From Bacilli bacterium (lineage in GTDB: Bacteria > Bacillota_I > Bacilli_A > RF39 > UBA660): a DNA stretch of 11,227 nt. The stretch covers positions 1 to 11,227 of the forward strand of contig CAAGQJ010000005.1 in assembly GCA_900772095.1 (NCBI GenBank). Reading direction: 5' to 3'. The notes beneath the pieces were generated by a model. The model was given only the letters and a program-made list of their open reading frames with translations. It did no database searches and had not been told where the DNA came from. Shown here piece by piece: positions 6,801 to 11,227 of this stretch; position 1 is the stretch's first letter; every line of letters starts with the position of its first letter. The translations under genes were made by a program, and so were the position numbers.

Positions 6801-7558
6801 ATACAGATGCTTATAAAAATGCTATTGGAGATAAAGCTTGGGAAAGAGTAAAAGAAAGTTTAAATAGTGATAATGATACTATTAGAGGTTATGTTGAAAG
6901 TTCTACTAAAGATGCTCTTAATAGTTATTTATTAAAGGGAAAGGAATATTGTGATAGTCTTGATAAGGAAAGTATAAGCGATGAAGAATTAGCTATTTGT
7001 AATGCTTTTCAAAGTGAAAAAATGATTGAATTAGTTAAAAATGTAGTTGCTAGTTCTAATGCTGAAGTTGCAAATAAAAGTAGTTATTATACGGCTTTAG
7101 TAACTTCAAAGAATGTTGCAAGTCAAGTATCAGAGGAAACTGCTTTAAATATTGCAAGTATTGTTTCAGAACAAGTTTCTAAAAATGTTGCTAATAGTGT
7201 TAAGGAAGTTTCTACAAATGAAGTAAAAAAATCTTTAAATAGTCTTTATAATGGTATTGATGAACTTGATAATGGTATTAATGAATTAACAATAGGAATA
7301 GAAAAATTTGATAAAGAAGGTATCAGTAAAATATCTAATTTAGTTAATTCTAATGTTAAAACTATTTCTAATAAGATTAAGACTTTAACTAAACTTGGAG
7401 AAGATTATTCATCTTTTGGTGGTAAAACAAATAGTAGTGATGGTGAAACTAAATTTATTCTTGTAATAGATGGAGTTAAATCTAATGAACAAAAAGTAAT
7501 TTCTAATAAAGATGATAATAAGACTACATTTTGGGATAGAATAAAAAATCTATTTTAG
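3803..7558 (+). CDS. MMPL/RND (HAE3-type) exporter fused in frame to a secreted XXXLXXG-repeat protein
   Basis: The 1251-residue frame has two parts. Residues 1-689 are a complete MMPL transporter: TM1 (12-31), outside loop, TM2-6 (173-326), TM7 (352-370), second loop, TM8-12 (522-673). Each half has the acidic TM4-type motif of the family (GVTTDFSIF with D241; GATIDYAIL with D587), the likely proton relay. Residues 690-1251 look like an independent exported protein: MKNVKNISKK, a hydrophobic signal ending SSPVYA (717), a beta-rich region (ETVYSKL; NDIFYQGTTSKSLP at 784-797), then helices with XXXLXXG heptads at 938-963 and 1148-1173. The lone cysteines C1050 and C1066 could pair. In relatives I recall, exporter and secreted partner are separate adjacent genes. 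The fused topology is consistent, with TM12 ending inside and the former signal acting as TM13. GGAGGTG (3790-3796) supports the start. The substrate is unknown; lipids, peptides or drugs are typical for MMPL proteins. The divergent TetR protein is the likely repressor. Confidence 0.88.
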   Translation: MKKFGNFICKNKYFIMIVSFVLLILSIIGMNLTKINYDILVYLPNDIDTIKGQDILVNDFNMGSYSIAVANNMNGKDILKLEDKIRKIDGVNKVISLYDASGTSIPVEMLPSEITDKLHKDNSDLILITFNDSTSSEKTISAVKEIRSIANKEISVGGMSSMVLDTMNLSQKEITIYILIAVVLCIIVLMISLDSYVVPFLLLINIGCAIVFNMGSNVFLGQISYITKALVAVLQLGVTTDFSIFLYHSYEKKKKIYSDRNDAMTCAIKETFTSVTGSSLTTIVGFIALCAMELTLGKDLGIVMAKGVLLGVITVLTLFPSLLLIFDKLIEKTKHKEIMPNFNSLNKFIIKHYVTIFTCFVVLFIPIYLANSKVDVYYKLDSSLPVTLESVKTNEVLKEDYNIVSPEIVLVDKNLKNDSLDKMIKEFEDVDGIDFVLSFNDLNNMGITSNMISKDITEMFLNDKYQMILVNSVYDIATDELNNQVEVLNNIVKKYDKNSIVVGEGALMKDLVEISDTDFKNVNAYSIVCIFLVLFFVLKSISLPILLILVIEFAIFINMSISYFDGSTLPFIAPIVLGTIQLGATIDYAILMTTNYLEKRRNGVEKKEAMLDVLNYCGTSILISGMCFFASTFGVGLYSDIEMIGSLCTLISRGALISMTIVIMVLPSTLLIFDKFTLKTTLKTKGGNVMKNVKNISKKVGVMGLIVTILISSPVYALTKNETVYSKLNTDGSIKNVIVNEHLINSSDKDYVDDYSELKDILNINDDSDYEENNNNLTWNAYGNDIFYQGTTSKSLPISAKVTYMLDGKVKNVNEMLGKEGNVTIKIKYINNDKHGTLYTPFVVTMGTIIDLDNNSNISINNGKVVSNGSKNIVIGIAAPGLYESLNLDELKNLDTITINYDTDKFELSSIYQVVTPKLLESSDLELFDKLDKVYSNVNELKNGMNSINKGANKLKDGSSVLKNTLKDKMNSLDNKSDALTEEQVLAIKNGSVNSIKNYYTDAYKNAIGDKAWERVKESLNSDNDTIRGYVESSTKDALNSYLLKGKEYCDSLDKESISDEELAICNAFQSEKMIELVKNVVASSNAEVANKSSYYTALVTSKNVASQVSEETALNIASIVSEQVSKNVANSVKEVSTNEVKKSLNSLYNGIDELDNGINELTIGIEKFDKEGISKISNLVNSNVKTISNKIKTLTKLGEDYSSFGGKTNSSDGETKFILVIDGVKSNEQKVISNKDDNKTTFWDRIKNLF
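5854..5872 (+). promoter_or_regulatory. Internal Shine-Dalgarno and in-frame ATG inside the exporter gene
   Basis: AAAAGGAGG (5854-5862) stands 7 nt before an in-frame ATG (5870-5872, codon 690) that begins a textbook signal peptide. The site is as good as any true start in the window, so a separate 562-residue secreted protein (5870-7558) could be made as well as, or instead of, the fusion. The in-frame junction codes for Thr-Lys-Gly-Gly-Asn-Val, i.e. a translated ribosome binding site. Confidence 0.75.
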
Positions 7559-7592
7559 GATACAATATAAACATAATTATAAAATGTGTATA

Positions 7593-7622
7593 TTAACATA
7601 CAAAAATATAAATATGTATATT
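7593..7622 (+). promoter_or_regulatory. Possible promoter of the HdeD-family gene
   Basis: TTAACA (7593-7598), an 18-bp spacer and TATATT (7617-7622) form a plausible vegetative promoter 60 bp before the ATG. The region is nearly all A/T, so matches arise easily. No terminator hairpin is seen after the exporter stop at 7558, so read-through from that gene is also possible. Confidence 0.35.
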
Positions 7623-7681
7623 ATATTTTAAATAAGTATGATAAAATTGATTTGTAAAATAGATAGAAAGGAGCAAATAAA

Positions 7682-8260
7682 ATGGTAAATAAGTTGAAGA
7701 AATATATAAACTTTTCAATACTAGTTTCATGTTTATTAATGGTTTTAGGAGGAATTATATTTATATATCCTGCAATGACATTAAAATTATTATCTTATAT
7801 AGTAGCTGTTATATTAATAATATTTGGTGTATATTTAGTAGTGCAAGATGTTATATATAAGAAGTTCTGGTTATTGTTTGATTTTACTTTAATGGGTATT
7901 ATTTGTTTAGTACTTGGTATTGTATTATTAATGTATCCTGATATACTTACTACTTTAATTCCTATATTCTTAGGTATATGGTTTATAGTAAGTGGAATAA
8001 CGAAGTTTAGACTTACTTCATTACTTGGTACTGATGATGGTATTTTTATTACATCATTTATAATGTCTATATTATCAGTTATATGTGGTGTATTATTTAT
8101 AATTAGTCCTTTAAGTGGTGCTACTATAATTATATCTTTTATTGGAATTTTATTATTTGTTTATTCTTTGTCAGATATAGTTAATATGATTATATTTAAA
8201 AAGAATATTAATAAACTTGAGAAATCTTTAAAAGATGGAATAACTGTTACAATAAAATAG
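7682..8260 (+). CDS. HdeD-family (DUF308) integral membrane protein
   Basis: The 192-residue protein is made of three two-helix DUF308 units, each with a G-x-x-x-x-x-x-P turn between the helices: residues about 14-53 (LGGIIFIYPAM), 70-109 (LGIVLLMYPDI) and 127-167 (CGVLFIISPLS). This gives six membrane segments and a short charged C-terminal tail (174-192). HdeD in Escherichia coli is linked to acid resistance at high cell density; in Firmicutes the role of these proteins is not known, and the symbol should not be transferred. GAAAGGAG (7666-7673), 8 nt before ATG, supports the start. The gene stands alone between the exporter gene and a strong terminator. Confidence 0.88.
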   Translation: MVNKLKKYINFSILVSCLLMVLGGIIFIYPAMTLKLLSYIVAVILIIFGVYLVVQDVIYKKFWLLFDFTLMGIICLVLGIVLLMYPDILTTLIPIFLGIWFIVSGITKFRLTSLLGTDDGIFITSFIMSILSVICGVLFIISPLSGATIIISFIGILLFVYSLSDIVNMIIFKKNINKLEKSLKDGITVTIK

Positions 8261-8265
8261 ATTAC

Positions 8266-8294
8266 AACTTCACTTTTATTAGTGGAGTTTTTTT
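8266..8294 (+). terminator. Rho-independent terminator of the HdeD-family gene
   Basis: AACTTCACT (8266-8274), a 6-nt loop and AGTGGAGTT (8281-8289) form a 9-bp stem with one U-G pair, running into seven T (8288-8294). It begins 5 bp after the stop codon. Confidence 0.85.
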
Positions 8295-8299
8295 ATAAG

Positions 8300-8325
8300 A
8301 AAAAAACCACTTCAAATTAGTGATT
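8300..8325 (-). terminator. Rho-independent terminator of the DUF11-type gene
   Basis: On the minus strand AATCACT (8325-8319), a 7-nt loop and AGTGGTT (8311-8305) form a 7-bp stem with one wobble pair, followed by a U-rich tail (8306-8300). It starts 1 bp after the TAA (8328-8326) of the frame-restored DUF11 gene, and so is evidence that this frame is the original one. It faces the terminator at 8266-8294. Confidence 0.75.
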
Positions 8326-8860
8326 TTATACTCTCCAAAATGGTGTTTGACAATTATATTTTCCTTTGTAATTAATGTTTTCTTTCATTAATACAGTAGT
8401 AGTATTACTCTTTAATATATAGTTTTCTTCAAAATAGAGTTTTGCATAGTTTTTTAAGATGAAAGCACCATTAACTTTTTTTTTTGACTTGAAACTTGAT
8501 AGTAGATGATGAATTTGCTAATACTTCTTTTAGAGTAACTTTTAAAGTATGATTATCATTATTATAAGTATATTCACTAGATGTTGCAGTTACTTCATTA
8601 ATTGTTACGCTGTTTTCAACAAAGTCTACTAAGTCTGTATCAATAATATCTACTATAGATGGATTTTCATATGCTGTGTTTGTTTGATTATTTAAGACTA
8701 TTGTATATGTTAATGTACCACTACTCCAGTTTTGTTTGTCGGCTGTTTTTGTTAAAGTTAAACCTTCAATCATAGTTACTACTGAAGTATTTGATGTTAA
8801 TGATGTAGGAATGCTATTATATTGTCCTTCTGCTGTTGCAGTATTATTTAATTCGTTCAT
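8326..8860 (-). CDS. DUF11-type repeat protein with a one-base frameshift in an A10 tract
   Basis: The gene starts at ATG 8860 (GGAGG at 8870-8866; a GTG at 8866 overlaps that site and is unlikely). The zero frame gives 129 residues ending KKKS at a TAA at 8473-8471. The sequence LTLTKTADKQNWSSGTLTY, then NPSIVDIIDTDLVDFVENSV and the late strands, is the conserved DUF11 repeat fold: one immunoglobulin-like surface module. At the ten-A run (8485-8476) the domain should continue. Skipping one A opens 49 more codons (VNGAFILKNYAKLYFEENY, then SNTTTVLM), a typical DUF11 ending, with a TAA at 8326 next to the terminator. The full form would be 177 residues. There is no signal peptide. Explanations are transcriptional slippage, phase variation, a recent pseudogene or a homopolymer sequencing error; the sequence cannot separate these. 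Divergent from the collagen-like gene and probably co-regulated with it. Confidence 0.8.
8476..8485 (-). repeat. A10 homopolymer at the frameshift point
   Basis: Ten T on the plus strand, A10 in the DUF11 mRNA, between GTC and GTTAATGG. Nine A keeps the long frame open; ten A gives a stop two codons later. Runs of nine or more A are known sites of RNA-polymerase slippage and of replication slippage. Confidence 0.9.
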
Positions 8861-8877
8861 AGTCACCTCCTACAATA

Positions 8878-8885
8878 AATGTATG
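8878..8885 (-). promoter_or_regulatory. SigE/SigK-like -10 element of the DUF11-type gene
   Basis: CATACATT (8885-8878 on the minus strand) matches the Bacillus SigE -10 consensus CATACAnT fully. It lies 15 nt before the GGAGG of the gene (first base to first base). No convincing -35 is seen in the A/T-rich sequence upstream. Confidence 0.4.
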
Positions 8886-8930
8886 TTATAAAATATAATT
8901 TATTATTATTTTAAATGACATTTGTTATTT

Positions 8931-8957
8931 ACCAATTTATATATTTTCCATAACATA
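8931..8957 (+). promoter_or_regulatory. SigK-like promoter of the collagen-like gene
   Basis: AC (8931-8932), 16 bp, then CATAACATA (8949-8957) fits the Bacillus SigK pattern AC-N16/17-CATAnnnTA. CATA lies 15 nt before GGAGG (8964-8968), exactly as on the opposite side. The implied leader is very short, which weakens the call. Confidence 0.45.
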
Positions 8958-8974
8958 TAGTGAGGAGGAAAGTT

Positions 8975-9898
8975 ATGAGAAATATAGATAATAAGGATTG
9001 TAAAAAAAAGGTTTTACCACCTAGCAACGTTAAATATATTGGAATTGTTGATACAACTGGAGGGGCTGAATTAATTACTGTAAGAAATACAAAAACTGCT
9101 AATCCTGGGGAAATGGCTCAAGTTATTGACAGTGTTAAAAGAGGAAAACATGTACTTGATTTTGTTATACCTCGTGGTTATGATGGTACTAGTTTTACTA
9201 TTTTAGGTCATTATGATGATATAAATGAATTACAAAAAGAACATCCAGTTGGAAATATTGGGGATGCTTATATTGTTGATGGTAATTTATATATATGGGC
9301 TGATAATACTAATACGTGGGATAATGTTGGTCAAATAAGAGGTCCTAAGGGTGATAAAGGTGAACAAGGCGAACAAGGACCTCCTGGGGTTAATATGACT
9401 AGAGCTTCTTATGTAGTTACTTTTAATGATGGTACATCTGTAGATGGAATTCCTGTTCCTTCTTCTGCAAAGCTTCCCCTTGATAGAGTAGAATTTGATG
9501 ATAGTAATTTAATAAAACTTGATACAGATGAGGAAACGATTAAGTTTAATGAACTAGGTTTGTATAAAATTACATTTACAGTATCGGCATATCCTTTAGT
9601 AAATGGAGTTGACTTTGATCCTACTACTGATATTGTGGCTCTTGGTTTTAAAGAGACAAACACTGATAATGTTTATGTTGGGGTATCACAATTTGTATAT
9701 AATGGTGAACCAGTACAGTTAGTTGGTCAAGGTATTGTGTCTGTTGTGGATACTAATGCTACATATGAATTATCTAACTTAAGTCCAAAAACAATTTATT
9801 TAGAAACCCCTGATATAAGAAACCTTACTACTGTTTCATATTTTACTAATTCCCTTGTAACTATTGTTATAGAGTATTTAGGTAAATCTACAATATAA
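8975..9898 (+). CDS. Collagen-like surface protein (BclA-like architecture) with phage-tail-like linker
   Basis: The 307-residue product begins at ATG 8975 (GAGGAGG at 8962-8968); an in-frame GTG at 8960 sits before that site and is rejected. There is no signal peptide and no membrane segment. Order of parts: a polar N-terminal region; FVIPRGYDGTSF (63-74); a tail-fibre-like module GHYDDINELQKEHPVGNIGD with YIWADNTNTWDNVG (about 78-119); five Gly-X-Y collagen triplets GPKGDKGEQGEQGPPG (123-138); and a C-terminal beta-rich domain of about 165 residues (FNELGLYKITFTVSAYP) like the jelly-roll heads of BclA-type proteins. Such proteins form trimers. Lack of a Sec signal agrees with a spore-coat/exosporium protein assembled inside the mother cell, or with a phage-derived fibre. 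No phage genes lie nearby, and the partner is a DUF11 protein also without a signal, so the first is preferred (inference). Confidence 0.8.
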   Translation: MRNIDNKDCKKKVLPPSNVKYIGIVDTTGGAELITVRNTKTANPGEMAQVIDSVKRGKHVLDFVIPRGYDGTSFTILGHYDDINELQKEHPVGNIGDAYIVDGNLYIWADNTNTWDNVGQIRGPKGDKGEQGEQGPPGVNMTRASYVVTFNDGTSVDGIPVPSSAKLPLDRVEFDDSNLIKLDTDEETIKFNELGLYKITFTVSAYPLVNGVDFDPTTDIVALGFKETNTDNVYVGVSQFVYNGEPVQLVGQGIVSVVDTNATYELSNLSPKTIYLETPDIRNLTTVSYFTNSLVTIVIEYLGKSTI

Positions 9899-9903
9899 TG
9901 TCA

Positions 9904-9940
9904 AAAACAATCTCAAATTGAACTGAGATTGTTTTATTTT
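9904..9940. terminator. Bidirectional terminator between the collagen-like and LRR genes
   Basis: AAAACAATCTCA (9904-9915) and TGAGATTGTTTT (9924-9935) form a perfect 12-bp stem with an 8-nt loop. The plus strand continues into TTTTATTTT (9932-9940), and the minus strand has a U run at 9907-9903. It lies 5 bp after the collagen-like stop and 8 bp beyond the LRR gene's stop, serving both. Confidence 0.88.
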
Positions 9941-9948
9941 GATAATAA

Positions 9949-11227
9949 TTAATTAGGAGTACCTGTTGTTATTGTTACACTTCCATACGAACTATAACTT
10001 GGTACTGTACCCGTTACAAAGTTATATGTTTCATTCGAAGAATTATTTCTATTTTGTGTTACATAATACCACTTAAACTTCTTACCTGAATTATTATATA
10101 TTGTTAATGGTTTTGTATAATTATATGTAGAAAATGCTAGGTATCCTATTCCTGTTGTTTCTGTTAAATTAGAACCTCCTTTTATTAAAACATATTCTAG
10201 GTTGTTTAAGAAAAATGCCCTGTATCCTATTGTCGTTACTGTATTTGGGATTGTAACACTCGTTAGGTTGTTATTATAAAATGCATTTCTTCCAATATAC
10301 GTAATTGTGTTAGGTATCACTACACTAGTTAAACCCTTGGCGAGAAACGGACCAGCAAATGCAGTAGCCATGGAAGCCACATTGTACATTCTTGTTATTC
10401 CATTATTTATATTATCACTATTATATGCTATTTCAGTATTATTTATTGCAGTCATAGTTACTCCGTTTATTGTTTCTGGTATTACTACATCTGTTATTGT
10501 TTCATATCCATTACGATTTCCTTCATAACAATTGTAACCTGTTATTGTACTTCCACTTGTTGTAAAACAGTATTCTGGTGTTATTTGTAATGCTTCTACA
10601 TTATCAACATCTGCATTTACATTTATTCTAAACTTATATTCATATTTATTTGTTGAATTCCAGTTAGATGCATCTACTTCATAATCTATCCATGCTCTTA
10701 ATCTATAGTTTGTTGTTACACTATTTGTTCCATATTGATGTTTATGTTTTGTTGTATATAATGTTTTAATAGTATCTCCATCTAAATCACTAATTAAAGT
10801 ATTTTTTATTATTTCATTTGTATCAACGTTTTCTAGATATATTTTTATTTGATTATCTTTTAATACATAGTATCCTTCATCTAAATTTTTTTCTTCTTTA
10901 TACTCTATTATTCCTGTTTGTGATAAGGATGCTAGTCTTTCTTGAGTAAAAAAATCTGTGCCTCCATCTATTAGTGATTGCAAATAAATTTCTCCGTTAT
11001 ATTCATATCCTATACAAAGAGCTAAGGTTTCATCATTCTTAATTTCTTCCTCTGAAACACCGAGTTCATTGGCAAACCATGTTATACAACTATTTGTCTG
11101 TTCCTCAGTTGGATTTTTTACTGCATAATATCCTGACGCAATAGTAAGTGGCTCTAGTTCTATACTATAGTTTACTGGTACACTTGGGTCATTTTCTTTT
11201 AATGTTAAGTTTGATGTAACAGAAAAA
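9949..11227 (-). CDS. Surface protein with BspA-type leucine-rich repeats (N terminus beyond right edge)
   Basis: The frame is open from the right edge to the TAA at 9951-9949, at least 425 residues. A TTG at 10983 is only an internal Leu codon: the 81 codons before it are uninterrupted and protein-like (YYAVKNPTEEQTNS, then WFANELGVSEEEI). The visible part has an Asp/Asn-rich beta region (to about 215) with TNYRLRAWIDYEVDASNWNS at 172-191, then a cysteine-bearing lead-in (CFTTSGSTITGYNCYEG, 220-236). LRR_5/BspA-type repeats of about 23 residues follow (GLTSVVIPNTITYIGRNAF; LTSVTIPNTVTTIGYRAF) up to about 371, and a Tyr/Ser/Thr-rich tail ends the protein. There is no LPXTG motif or C-terminal membrane anchor, so attachment must lie in the missing N-terminal part or it is released. 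These repeats usually bind host or neighbouring-cell proteins. It may belong to the same secreted class as the gene leaving the left edge. Confidence 0.85.
   Translation of the reverse strand, partial: FSVTSNLTLKENDPSVPVNYSIELEPLTIASGYYAVKNPTEEQTNSCITWFANELGVSEEEIKNDETLALCIGYEYNGEIYLQSLIDGGTDFFTQERLASLSQTGIIEYKEEKNLDEGYYVLKDNQIKIYLENVDTNEIIKNTLISDLDGDTIKTLYTTKHKHQYGTNSVTTNYRLRAWIDYEVDASNWNSTNKYEYKFRINVNADVDNVEALQITPEYCFTTSGSTITGYNCYEGNRNGYETITDVVIPETINGVTMTAINNTEIAYNSDNINNGITRMYNVASMATAFAGPFLAKGLTSVVIPNTITYIGRNAFYNNNLTSVTIPNTVTTIGYRAFFLNNLEYVLIKGGSNLTETTGIGYLAFSTYNYTKPLTIYNNSGKKFKWYYVTQNRNNSSNETYNFVTGTVPSYSSYGSVTITTGTPN

Noticed and set aside
7588..7601. Near-palindrome GTATATTAACATAC over the possible -35 box of the HdeD-family gene
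   Set aside because: One mismatch, fully A/T-rich surroundings and no regulator nearby; too weak to call an operator.
8861..8866. GTG at 8866 as start of the DUF11-type gene
   Set aside because: It overlaps the Shine-Dalgarno sequence GGAGG; the ATG at 8860 has the proper 5-nt spacing.
8960..8974. GTG at 8960 as start of the collagen-like gene
   Set aside because: It precedes the GAGGAGG site, which correctly serves the ATG at 8975, and would translate the ribosome binding site.
8975..9898. Prophage or tail-fibre cassette
   Set aside because: Only one module is fibre-like; no capsid, tail, lysis, integrase or other phage gene occurs in the window.
9409..10528. Opposite-strand open frames within the collagen-like and LRR genes
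   Set aside because: Shadows of well-supported coding sequence, with no ribosome binding site and no recognisable domain.

Overview
The window looks like chromosomal DNA of an AT-rich Firmicutes-type bacterium, probably a gut lineage of the Bacilli/RF39/Erysipelotrichia or low-GC Clostridia kind. The signs are strong A/T-biased codon use, GGAGG-type ribosome binding sites before almost every gene, the standard code (Trp is TGG; no in-frame TGA seen in the genes), compact intergenic regions and typical Firmicutes families: TetR, MMPL, PrsW, HdeD, DUF11, collagen-like and BspA-type LRR. No tRNA, rRNA, CRISPR array, transposase or phage structural cluster is visible.

Left part (1-2130, minus strand): a promoter at 2102-2130 drives a zinc-ribbon/one-TM/extracellular-domain protein. 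It is followed 1 bp later by a protein with two zinc ribbons and a PrsW-type intramembrane protease. Next, overlapping the protease stop, comes the start of a secreted protein that leaves the window on the left. The first two genes begin with the same 18 bases and may form a membrane signalling pair.

Middle part (2168-7558): a TetR regulator and a short DUF362 protein form a minus-strand pair. They are divergent from a very long MMPL/RND exporter gene. The exporter frame continues without a stop into a second, normally self-contained exported protein with its own Shine-Dalgarno sequence, ATG and signal peptide. The shared intergenic region carries repeats and a 22-bp dyad that suit a TetR operator, so the TetR protein probably controls the exporter.

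Right part (7559-11227): an HdeD-family membrane protein (plus strand) ends in a terminator that abuts a minus-strand terminator. The latter belongs to a DUF11-type protein whose frame is broken by a run of ten A; the rest of the domain is intact in the next frame. Divergent from it is a collagen-like protein with no signal peptide. Both genes have a CATA -10-like element exactly 15 nt before GGAGG, reminiscent of sporulation sigma factors (SigE/SigK), so the pair may encode spore-surface proteins; this is inference. A perfect bidirectional terminator separates the collagen-like gene from a large minus-strand secreted leucine-rich-repeat protein that runs off the right edge.

The points most worth checking are the exporter/exported-protein fusion, the A10 frameshift in the DUF11 gene, the mirrored promoters between the DUF11 and collagen-like genes, and the zinc-ribbon/PrsW pair.
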